35,594 bases of DNA from the NCBI RefSeq assembly GCF_900258475.1, contig NZ_LT984888.1, forward strand, positions 1 to 35,594. Reading direction: 5' to 3'. The position numbers were made by a program, and so were the translations under genes. The notes beneath the pieces were generated by a model. It ran no database searches. It saw only the letters and a program-made list of their open reading frames with translations, and had not been told where the DNA came from. Positions 18,922 through 25,862 of the stretch are shown here, piece by piece; within the stretch, counting starts at the first letter, position 1; each line of letters starts with the position of its first letter. The stretch is from Anaerococcus sp. Marseille-P3915. Its GTDB lineage: Bacteria > Bacillota > Clostridia > Tissierellales > Peptoniphilaceae.

Positions 18922-19905
18922 TCAATCTCCTAGTGAACAATAATTATCAAATTCTAAGTAGTCTCCTGTATTGGCAAAGGCTCTAGCTCTACATCCTCCA
19001 CAGACTTCGTTATAGGAACAAGCTCCACATGCTCCTTTGTAGTTATCATAGTCTCTTAGTTTTTCAAAAACTTCAGACTTATTCCATATATCAAGGAAGC
19101 TCTCCTCTCTTAGATTGCCAGCAGTCACTTCTGCATAAGGGCAAATATTCACCCTTCCATCATAGACTACCGAGCAATATGACATACCAGCTATGCATGC
19201 CTTCTTAACCTTAGGATCAAGACCCAGTTCTCTAGCTATAACTGTAGACTGTGGGGCACAGGTTGGCTTTATAAATAGTTCTGATTCGTATTCAAGAACT
19301 TCCTTTATAGCTTTTAGATATTCTTCCTTGCTTAGGTAGACTCCCCCTAAATCTTTGCCCCTACCAGTCATTACCAAAAATAATACGTGTACTGAGCTGG
19401 CTCCTAGAGAGCTTGCAAAATCTAAAAGCTCGTGGATTTCATCTTTGTTTATCCTTGATATGGTTGTATTTATTTGAACCTTTACACCGTTTTTCTTTAA
19501 AAGTTCTATGCCTCTTAAGGTCTTATCAAAAGCTCCTTCATAGCCCCTAAAGTCATCGTGGGATTTTTTGTCAGTTGAGTCTATTGACACTGCAACTGAT
19601 CTTATGTATTTTTTAATTTCTCCTATGTTATCTTCACTAATCAAAGTTCCATTTGACCCCAAGCAAGTATATAGTCCCAAGTTTTGAGCATATTCTGCAA
19701 GCTCGAATATATCATCTCTCATAAGGGGTTCACCACCACTTAGTTTGATCATATTAAAGTCAGCTTCTTTCATATCCCTAAAAAGTGCCTTGCACTCATC
19801 TGTGCTAAGCTCTCCAGAGGTATCTACATCCTCACCAGAATTCCTATAGCAATGTTTACAATAAAGATTGCAAGCTCTGGTTGTGTTTAGCGAAACGATT
19901 TTCAA
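18922..19905 (-). CDS. Radical SAM/SPASM protein, AhbD/NirJ-like
   Basis: This 327-residue enzyme has the radical SAM cluster motif CNLYCKHC (C12, C16, C19), a GGEP motif in LSGGEPLMRDD and a cysteine-rich SPASM region (about 235-325). The SPASM region reads CIAGMSYCS, NICPYAEVTAGNLREES, then CGACSYNEVCGGCRARAFA and DNYC. This arrangement, especially the GNLREES and CGGCRARA-TGDY blocks, resembles heme-pathway enzymes AhbD (heme decarboxylase) and NirJ (heme d1). The start is TTG at 19905, six bases after GGGGAGG; no better ATG is present. It heads a coupled three-gene operon with an S-component-like protein and a staygreen-like protein. Peptide-modifying SPASM enzymes are the main alternative, but no precursor peptide is seen. 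Confidence 0.82.
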   Translation of the reverse strand: MKIVSLNTTRACNLYCKHCYRNSGEDVDTSGELSTDECKALFRDMKEADFNMIKLSGGEPLMRDDIFELAEYAQNLGLYTCLGSNGTLISEDNIGEIKKYIRSVAVSIDSTDKKSHDDFRGYEGAFDKTLRGIELLKKNGVKVQINTTISRINKDEIHELLDFASSLGASSVHVLFLVMTGRGKDLGGVYLSKEEYLKAIKEVLEYESELFIKPTCAPQSTVIARELGLDPKVKKACIAGMSYCSVVYDGRVNICPYAEVTAGNLREESFLDIWNKSEVFEKLRDYDNYKGACGACSYNEVCGGCRARAFANTGDYLEFDNYCSLGD

Positions 19906-19930
19906 GTATATCCTCCCCTATCTTTAATAG

Positions 19931-19959
19931 AAAGGCTTGCCTAGTTCAGGCAAGCCTTT
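19931..19959 (-). terminator. Strong hairpin: terminator of the aspA operon and/or leader element of the radical SAM operon
   Basis: Twelve-base perfect arms AAAGGCTTGCCT (19931-19942) and AGGCAAGCCTTT (19948-19959) enclose a 5-base loop. On the minus strand the following run is TTTCTATT, a moderate U tract. It lies after the MaoC gene but also downstream of the radical SAM promoter, so it would be transcribed in that leader. Confidence 0.75.
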
Positions 19960-19973
19960 ACTTTAATAATCTA

Positions 19974-20002
19974 ATTATAACAGATATCTCGTATTTCTCC
20001 AA
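19974..20002 (-). promoter_or_regulatory. Promoter of the radical SAM operon (extended -10)
   Basis: On the minus strand TGT-TATAAT (TATAAT 19974-19979) is an extended -10; TTGGAG (19997-20002) lies 17 bases upstream as a weak -35. The spacer contains the palindrome AGATATCT (19982-19989). Transcription would begin near 19967. Confidence 0.6.
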
Positions 20003-20041
20003 ACCACCCTACACTTCTCTTTAGGTTTTTGCTCAAATATC

Positions 20042-20485
20042 TTATTCCGGTCTAAATCTTACAAGGCCTGTGCAGCAATATTCGCTTACTACTTCTCCCT
20101 CAGGATTTGTCGCTGTCATTAAATAAGTGACTGCACCATTTACCCCTTCTTTTCTAACTTCTTTATCTACAATTTCGACTTTTATATCATATAAAGTGTC
20201 AGGATAGACTGGTCTTAGCCATTTGCCGTATTCTATACCAATGCCAGCCACTATGCCTGGCTTATCTATGTCTGTCTTTACCCATTGGCCCCAAAAGGCC
20301 ATGTTTGAATAAGATCCTGGCGAGATTATCCTACCAAAAGGGCTTGCTTCTGCCACTTTCTTGTCTGTATGGATAGGTCTTGGGTCGTATTTTTCTCCAG
20401 CCCAAATCAGTTCTTCTTCGCTAAATTTGATGGGCTCTATTTCCTTGTCAAATACCATTCCTATTTCATAATCTTCAAAATACAT
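20042..20485 (-). CDS. MaoC-like (R)-hydratase/dehydratase
   Basis: This 147-residue hot-dog-fold protein resembles (R)-specific enoyl-CoA hydratases. The catalytic region reads EKYDPRPIHTDKKVAEAS (about 32-49), with D and H in the usual hydratase spacing, followed by GRIISPGSYS. Hydration of a 2-enoyl thioester is the known family reaction; the acyl group here is unknown. It overlaps the upstream HAD gene by 11 bases and is the last gene of the aspA-fumC operon, which otherwise handles C4 dicarboxylates. No fatty-acid genes are nearby. Confidence 0.85.
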   Translation of the reverse strand: MYFEDYEIGMVFDKEIEPIKFSEEELIWAGEKYDPRPIHTDKKVAEASPFGRIISPGSYSNMAFWGQWVKTDIDKPGIVAGIGIEYGKWLRPVYPDTLYDIKVEIVDKEVRKEGVNGAVTYLMTATNPEGEVVSEYCCTGLVRFRPE

Positions 20486-21629
20486 TCTTAAGCTCCTTAG
20501 ATCTTTTTTCTTTTATAAAGGTCTTAGCTCTGACATCCCTTGCTTGGAGGTGGTATTTATTATCTCCATCTAGGGCAAAAGCCTTAAGGTCATTTATCTT
20601 TCCTCCTATGTCCCTGTCAATTATAAGACCTAGGTCGGTTTGATCAAAGCTTGTAAGCATGGCATAATCGCCATCGCTATCGCCCCCGACCATGATTGGC
20701 CCGTAATTATTTGGATTTTTTATAAATTTATTTATAGTTTGGACCTTGCCTTCTTTAAGGGTTGGAGGGTAGGCTGGGTCAAGATTTGGAATAACTTTAC
20801 CATCACCATCTTTTTCTAACCTTAGGCCAAGGACCTTGTCCTTGTCAAATCCATAAGCATTGGCCCTTGATGTGGCAAAAGCCCTTACTATATCTATGAA
20901 GGAGGCTGATACTATATAAACGTCAATTCCATTTGATTCTAAAGTCTTATAGAGCTTTGCCATTTCATCTATATCACCCAAGCCCACAAAGATTGATATC
21001 TCAACTCTTCCTGCGGAGCTTTCTATATCTGGAGATGTAAAGATTTCCCTTCTAGGGGTCTCTTTTTTGACATAGGCAAAGGCATCTTGACAGAGATTAT
21101 AAAGCTCTTCTGTGGTGTAATTTGTAAGCAAAAATGACATCCAACAATAGTCTTCCCTTGCATCAGACCTTGCCCTGATAGCTTTGTACCTATAAAACAT
21201 CTTACTTACAAATTCCTTGTAGACATTGGTATCTAGCAAATCCTCTAGGTCGATATCCCCTCCAAGGCTCTTAGCTGTCCCGTAAAGTTTGTCATAGGCT
21301 TCTTTTATATCACTAGCAAGGAGGTCTATATTTACAGGCTCTCCATCTAGATTATTAAATTTTTCATCAAGATTGTCAGAAGGGACATTTTTCTTTATTA
21401 CTTCTATAAGCTCTTCAGGATCCATCTTAAAGGCTAAGTGGGTTATTATATAATATAAAAGTGCCTCTTCTACATCACCTATAATTGAGGTATTATCCCA
21501 ATCAAAGACTGCAAAGGGCTTCTTATCTGCCCTGTAGGCTTCATTCTCACTGCCATGTCTTGCGAGCAAATTCTCTATGGCTTTTTGAAGTCTATCGTTG
21601 AAATTAGTATTTTTAATTGACTTGTTCAT
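20475..21629 (-). CDS. HAD-superfamily phosphatase, PSPase-like subfamily
   Basis: This 384-residue protein has HAD motif I as FAVFDWDNTSIIGD (D43 nucleophile, D45), motif II in IYIVSASF, and motif IV as GGDSDGDYAML. The long helical insert after motif I is the cap. The DWDNT form and size resemble phosphoserine-phosphatase relatives, including phosphorylcholine phosphatase-type proteins, but the substrate cannot be fixed. There is no signal peptide. It starts 8 bases after the fumC stop and overlaps the MaoC gene, so all four genes are probably co-translated in one transcript. Confidence 0.8.
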   Translation of the reverse strand: MNKSIKNTNFNDRLQKAIENLLARHGSENEAYRADKKPFAVFDWDNTSIIGDVEEALLYYIITHLAFKMDPEELIEVIKKNVPSDNLDEKFNNLDGEPVNIDLLASDIKEAYDKLYGTAKSLGGDIDLEDLLDTNVYKEFVSKMFYRYKAIRARSDAREDYCWMSFLLTNYTTEELYNLCQDAFAYVKKETPRREIFTSPDIESSAGRVEISIFVGLGDIDEMAKLYKTLESNGIDVYIVSASFIDIVRAFATSRANAYGFDKDKVLGLRLEKDGDGKVIPNLDPAYPPTLKEGKVQTINKFIKNPNNYGPIMVGGDSDGDYAMLTSFDQTDLGLIIDRDIGGKINDLKAFALDGDNKYHLQARDVRAKTFIKEKRSKELKNVF

Positions 21630-21637
21630 TCTTCCTC

Positions 21638-23002
21638 TCAGATCATCTTTTTGGGGTCTACGATTTTTATAAATTCTTCGTCAGACACATAAGCTAGCTC
21701 TTTGTTAGCTGCTCTTAAACTTATACCCTTTTTGTGGGCAAATTTAGCAAGGTCTGCCGCCTTTTCGTAGCCAATGAACGGAGATAGGCTTGTAACAAGC
21801 ATGAGGGACTTATCTAGATTTTCTTTGATTTTTTCTTCATTTGCCACTAGGCCCTGGACTAGGTGGATATTAAAGGAATGCATGCCCTTTGATAAGATAT
21901 CAATTGATTCTAGGGTTTTTGAGATTATTAGTGGCATATAGGCGTTTAATTCAAGTTGACCAAGGGAGTTGGCCATGGTGATTGCCTGGTCATTTGCCAT
22001 CACTTCTAGGCAAATCATGCTTAACATCTCTACCTGGGTTGGATTTACCTTGCCTGGCATGATTGATGAGCCTGGTTCGTTGGCTGGGATTATTAGCTCG
22101 CCAATGCCTGTTCTTGGGCCAGATGATAAAAATCTGATGTCCTCGGCAATTTTTAAGAGGTTGCTGGCTAAGATTTTTATAGCTCCATGAGTCCTTGCCA
22201 GTCCACCTTTGGATGATAATTGCAAGAATTTATTAGGGTCAGCCTCAAGGTCTAGGCCAGTAAATTCTGATAAAAGTCTGGCCATTTCCTTATCGTAGCC
22301 TTCTTTGGTATTTAGTCCTGTGCCCACAGCAGTGCCCCCTATGGCAAGTTTCTCTAAAGCTTTGGCACTTTCTTTGATGTAGTCCTCGTCTCTAAGTATA
22401 AGATCTGCGTAGGTCTTTATTTCGTCTGAAAGGGCAAGGGGTGTGGCATCCTGAAGATGGGTCCTGCCTGTTTTAATTATCCCCTCAAATTCCTCTGCCT
22501 TTTTCCTAAAGCCTTGTCCTAAATTTTCTATTTCTGGCAAGAGCCTATCTCTTATAGCAAGTAGGCTTGCTATGTGCATGGCTGTCGGGAAGGAGTCATT
22601 TGTAGATTGGCTCATATTTACATGGTCATTTGGATGGATTAAATCTTCCCCCAAAATCTCATTGGCAAGGTGGGCTATAACTTCATTGACATTCATATTT
22701 GTCTGAGTCCCTGACCCTGTCTGATAGACTGTAAGTGGGAAGTGGTCCTCATAACCACCAGCTAGAAGCCTATCACAAGCCCCAACTATGGCTTCCTTTC
22801 GCTTATTATCAAGCTTACCCTGACTTTCATTTACTATTGCCGCCGCCTTTTTTACTAGGATTAGGGCATGGATTTGGTCTTTTGGCATCAACTTTAAGCC
22901 TTGGGGGAAATTTTCAAAAGACCTCTGAGTCTGAGCTCCCCAAAGCCTATCGCAAGCAACCTCTATCTCGCCCATGGAATCGTGTTCTATGCGCTTTTTC
23001 AT
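21638..23002 (-). CDS. fumC: Fumarate hydratase, class II
   Basis: This 454-residue homotetrameric lyase interconverts fumarate and L-malate. The superfamily signature GSSIMPGKVNPTQVEM is intact. SGSGTQTNMNVNEV, HPNDHVNMSQSTNDSFPTAM and GRTHLQDATP complete the class II active site. QLELNAYMPL near the C-terminal third is typical of fumarases. The ATG at 23002 overlaps the aspA stop (TGATG); a TTG three bases earlier is possible but less likely. Immediate linkage to aspA means fumarate from aspartate can be hydrated directly. Confidence 0.95.
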   Translation of the reverse strand: MKKRIEHDSMGEIEVACDRLWGAQTQRSFENFPQGLKLMPKDQIHALILVKKAAAIVNESQGKLDNKRKEAIVGACDRLLAGGYEDHFPLTVYQTGSGTQTNMNVNEVIAHLANEILGEDLIHPNDHVNMSQSTNDSFPTAMHIASLLAIRDRLLPEIENLGQGFRKKAEEFEGIIKTGRTHLQDATPLALSDEIKTYADLILRDEDYIKESAKALEKLAIGGTAVGTGLNTKEGYDKEMARLLSEFTGLDLEADPNKFLQLSSKGGLARTHGAIKILASNLLKIAEDIRFLSSGPRTGIGELIIPANEPGSSIMPGKVNPTQVEMLSMICLEVMANDQAITMANSLGQLELNAYMPLIISKTLESIDILSKGMHSFNIHLVQGLVANEEKIKENLDKSLMLVTSLSPFIGYEKAADLAKFAHKKGISLRAANKELAYVSDEEFIKIVDPKKMI

Positions 23003-24420
23003 CAATTTTTCTCCATATGTTCTTCATCAAGGATTCCTGGTCTGGTCATCCTCTTGTAATCAAGTATCTTATCGATTTCAACTTCATCCATAAGGCCCTT
23101 TTCAAGGATTAACTCCCTTACGGACTTATCTGATTTCATTGATTCCTTGGCGATGGCACTTGCAGCATCATAGCCAATATGTGGTGCAAATGGAGTAATT
23201 ATTGCCACAGAATTTTCAACCTTGCGTCTTAATTTTTCCTTATTGGCTGTAATTCCTTCAACGCAATTTAGGGTAAGAGTTGAAATTGCACCTTTAAGAG
23301 CAGTTATTGACTCGATTAGGCTATAGAAAATTACTGGCTCAAAGGCATTTAGCTCTAGCTGGCCAGCCTCAACTGCCATTGTCACTGTCATATCATTGCC
23401 TATTACCAAGAAGGCAACCTGGTTTACAACCTCTGGAATTACCGGATTTACCTTGCCTGGCATGATAGATGATCCCGCCTGCTTGGCTGGCAATTTAAAA
23501 TCTGAAATCCCTGTGGTTGGTCCTGATGAAAGAAGCCTTAGGTCATTAGCAACCTTTGATAGGCTGGCTGCAAAAGTTTTTAAAACTGAGGATGTAAATA
23601 AAAAACCATCCAAGTTTTGTGTTGCATCTATGAGATCATTGGCTTGATTTAGGTCAAGACCTGTGATATCACTTAAAGTTGTTACTATATTTTCTACAAA
23701 ATAATAGTCCGCATTAAGGCCCGTACCTATGGCTGTTCCTCCAAGATTGACATAGGATAGCTCCTTCTTTGCAGCCTTAAATCTCTTTAGCCCTCTTTTT
23801 ACAACACGTCTGTAGGCATTAAATTCCTGGCCAAGGGTAATAGGAACTGCATCTTGCAGCTGGGTGCGGCCCATTTTTATATATTCATCAAATTCTTTGG
23901 ACTTCTTATCAAAGGCTTCGACAAGCTTTTCCACCTCTTCATATAAATCATCCATATAGCGAATTATTGCAATCTTGCCCGCTGTTGGGATAACGTCATT
24001 TGTAGATTGGCCTAAGTTTACATGATCATTTGGATGGATGTGCTCATAATGGCCCAGGCTTCCCCCTAGGCTTAGGTTTGCAATATTTGCTATAACTTCA
24101 TTGGCATTCATATTAAAAGAAGTGCCAGCCCCTCCCTGAATTGGGTCAACAATAAATTGGTCAAGGTACTTGCCTGCCAAGATTTCATCGCAAGCGTCAA
24201 CTATAGCCTGCATTTTCTTATCAGATAGGATTCCAACCTTGTTATTAAGTATGGCACAAGCCTTTTTAACTTCGACTATAGCCTTGATAAAATAAGGGTC
24301 CATGGCCTTATCTGTGATCTTAAAATTTTCATAAGCTCTGTAAGAATTTGCCCCGTAATATGCATCCTTTGGTATATTTAGCTCTCCCAAAGAATCTCTC
24401 TGTAACCTGAATTCACTCAT
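23002..24420 (-). CDS. aspA: Aspartate ammonia-lyase
   Basis: This 472-residue member of the fumarase/aspartase superfamily deaminates L-aspartate to fumarate. It begins with the aspartase-like DSLGELNIPKDAYYG, and the signature GSSIMPGKVNPVIPEV is intact with the flexible catalytic serine loop. QGGAGTSFNMNANEV and LELNAFEPVI are aspartase-type variants of blocks that differ in the adjacent fumarase. It is first in the operon behind its own promoter and an AGGAGG site, and its stop overlaps the fumC start. The two paralogues are adjacent but clearly different in sequence. Confidence 0.93.
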   Translation of the reverse strand: MSEFRLQRDSLGELNIPKDAYYGANSYRAYENFKITDKAMDPYFIKAIVEVKKACAILNNKVGILSDKKMQAIVDACDEILAGKYLDQFIVDPIQGGAGTSFNMNANEVIANIANLSLGGSLGHYEHIHPNDHVNLGQSTNDVIPTAGKIAIIRYMDDLYEEVEKLVEAFDKKSKEFDEYIKMGRTQLQDAVPITLGQEFNAYRRVVKRGLKRFKAAKKELSYVNLGGTAIGTGLNADYYFVENIVTTLSDITGLDLNQANDLIDATQNLDGFLFTSSVLKTFAASLSKVANDLRLLSSGPTTGISDFKLPAKQAGSSIMPGKVNPVIPEVVNQVAFLVIGNDMTVTMAVEAGQLELNAFEPVIFYSLIESITALKGAISTLTLNCVEGITANKEKLRRKVENSVAIITPFAPHIGYDAASAIAKESMKSDKSVRELILEKGLMDEVEIDKILDYKRMTRPGILDEEHMEKN

Positions 24421-24474
24421 ATTTGCCTCCTATATAGATATTTTCTTCTAAATTAAAAATCTTTCCCTATCCTA

Positions 24475-24503
24475 ATTATAAACCAAGAAAACGATTTTAC
24501 CAA
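24475..24503 (-). promoter_or_regulatory. Promoter of the aspA-fumC operon
   Basis: On the minus strand TTGGTA (24498-24503), a 17-base spacer and a perfect TATAAT (24475-24480) form a good vegetative promoter about 50 bases before the aspA start. Confidence 0.7.
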
Positions 24504-24530
24504 ATAAATATACAGGACCTATAAATGATT

Positions 24531-24558
24531 AAAAAAAAAGAGCCCCATAGGACTCTTT
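24531..24558 (-). terminator. Intrinsic terminator of the surface-protein gene
   Basis: In the minus-strand transcript AAAGAG-CC pairs with GG-CTCTTT (24537-24558) with one mismatch and a 4-base loop. A run of at least eight U follows (24531-24538). It lies six bases after the stop codon. Confidence 0.85.
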
Positions 24559-24564
24559 AAAATA

Positions 24565-25698
24565 TTATTTTCTTTTCTTGCTTGCGAATAGAGCAGTTGA
24601 GCTTGCTCCAAAAGTAAGGATAGCTAGAATAGATGAGCCTACGCCTGTCTTTACATTTTGGGATGAGGCTTTTACATCTTGTTTTCTTTCTTGCTTAAGA
24701 CCTTCTTTTTCATCCTTTTTTGTGGCTTCGCTTGTTTGGTCTACTTTTTGAGATTTTTTATGTTCTTTATTTAATTCTTTCTTTTCTTCAGATTTTTCAG
24801 TAGCCCCGCTTTTTTCATCTACTTTATCTGGATTTGCTGGCTTAGCTGCTGAATTTTCGTTTTTGACATAGACTAGATCACCATTTTCAAAATATGTTCC
24901 ATCAGCAAATTTGACTAGAGCTATAGGTTTGATGAATTTCGCATCTGCTGGTAGTTTGGTGATTTCTATCTCATAGCCATCTTCTACTTCCCTTATTATG
25001 TAATCATCTTGAGGGAGTTCTTGTTTTTTGTATTTTGGTGTTGCAGCTGATACTCCATCTAGCTTCATTGCCTTGTAATCATCTTCTGTAACATAGTTTA
25101 ACTTTATAAATTTATTCTTACTTTCTCCAGATTTTTTTAGTCCCTTAAAGCTTGATTTTATCTTGATTTTATTATCCCTAAGTCCTACATAGGCTTTATT
25201 GTTGTGAGGATTCTTATTTGATCTTTCACCTTCTACTTGAAAATTCACTAAAGCCTTATGGGTATAGTCTCTAAATAAACCTTGTTTCTTACCATTGACT
25301 TTTTTAAATGGGATTTTTTCGATTTCTTCCAATTTTGCTTGGTCAATTTCTTCATCATTTAAAAGCTCTTTTGCTCTTGTTATAGAATTTTTGATATCTT
25401 CCTTAGCTTGGCCTTCGTAAGCTATAGCTGGATTATCAACAGATTCTTCATCCATTGAATCTAGATATTTTTTAAGATCTTCCTTAGCCTTAGCAACTTT
25501 TTCCTCAAAAGCCTTTGTCTCATCATCTTTTGTGGTTTCATCACTAAGTGGTATAGGATTTTCAACATCCTTTTCTTCACTCATAGTTTCTTGCTTAGGC
25601 ATCTCTTCCATTAGCTGGCTTGCATCTACTCTTCCAGGAACTATATTTATCGCCAATAATAAGGCTAGGGCTAAGCTCGCTTTATGTTTTACTTTCAT
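24565..25698 (-). CDS. Fur-box-preceded secreted surface protein with KTG-type anchor
   Basis: This 377-residue exported protein has a signal peptide (about 1-26, ending VDA). A charged helical region follows (about 35-125). A beta-rich middle domain (about 140-285) contains YTHKALVNFQVEG, a long charged stretch and YEIEITKLPADAKFIKPIALVKFADG. Then comes a lysine/glutamate-rich spacer. The tail reads NVKTGVGSS, a hydrophobic helix and KKRK, the layout of a sortase substrate, but with NVKTG in place of LPxTG. The middle domain could be NEAT-like (heme binding), but no diagnostic motif lets me confirm this. A near-consensus promoter with an overlapping Fur box suggests iron-repressed expression. 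Confidence 0.72.
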   Translation of the reverse strand: MKVKHKASLALALLLAINIVPGRVDASQLMEEMPKQETMSEEKDVENPIPLSDETTKDDETKAFEEKVAKAKEDLKKYLDSMDEESVDNPAIAYEGQAKEDIKNSITRAKELLNDEEIDQAKLEEIEKIPFKKVNGKKQGLFRDYTHKALVNFQVEGERSNKNPHNNKAYVGLRDNKIKIKSSFKGLKKSGESKNKFIKLNYVTEDDYKAMKLDGVSAATPKYKKQELPQDDYIIREVEDGYEIEITKLPADAKFIKPIALVKFADGTYFENGDLVYVKNENSAAKPANPDKVDEKSGATEKSEEKKELNKEHKKSQKVDQTSEATKKDEKEGLKQERKQDVKASSQNVKTGVGSSILAILTFGASSTALFASKKRK

Positions 25699-25773
25699 AA
25701 ATCCTCCAAATTTATATAATAATTATCTTAAGCTATTTAAAGCTTCTTGTTAGTTACTTAATTAACCTTAATA

Positions 25774-25802
25774 ATTATAATAAAAATTTAAAGACTTGTC
25801 AA
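25774..25802 (-). promoter_or_regulatory. Consensus promoter of the surface-protein gene
   Basis: On the minus strand TTGACA (25797-25802), a 17-base spacer and TATAAT (25774-25779) are both perfect. The leader to the ATG is about 70 bases. A Fur box overlaps the -35 by two bases. Confidence 0.85.
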
Positions 25803-25819
25803 TAACGATTATCATTATT
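25801..25819 (-). promoter_or_regulatory. Fur box
   Basis: The plus-strand sequence AATAACGATTATCATTATT agrees with the 19-base Fur palindrome (read as GATAATGATTATCATTATC on this strand) at 16 of 19 positions. It overlaps the edge of the -35 hexamer of the surface-protein promoter, a position suited to iron-dependent repression. A related metalloregulator (Zur, PerR) could use a similar site. Confidence 0.75.
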
Positions 25820-25826
25820 CTTCGAT

Positions 25827-25853
25827 TAAAAAGCTCCTCATCTCTGAGAAGCT
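25827..25853 (-). terminator. Intrinsic terminator of nagA
   Basis: In the minus-strand transcript AGCTTCTC pairs with GAGGAGCT (one G-U pair) around a 6-base loop (25832-25853). It is followed by five U, ten bases after the nagA stop. Confidence 0.85.
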
Positions 25854-25862
25854 CTAAACATC

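Noticed and set aside
20042-24420. Reading aspA and fumC as one duplicated gene pair of identical function.
   Set aside because: Although they share superfamily blocks, diagnostic segments differ (LELNAFEPVI and QGGAGTSFNMNANEV against LELNAYMPL and SGSGTQTNMNVNEV), so they are distinct enzymes.
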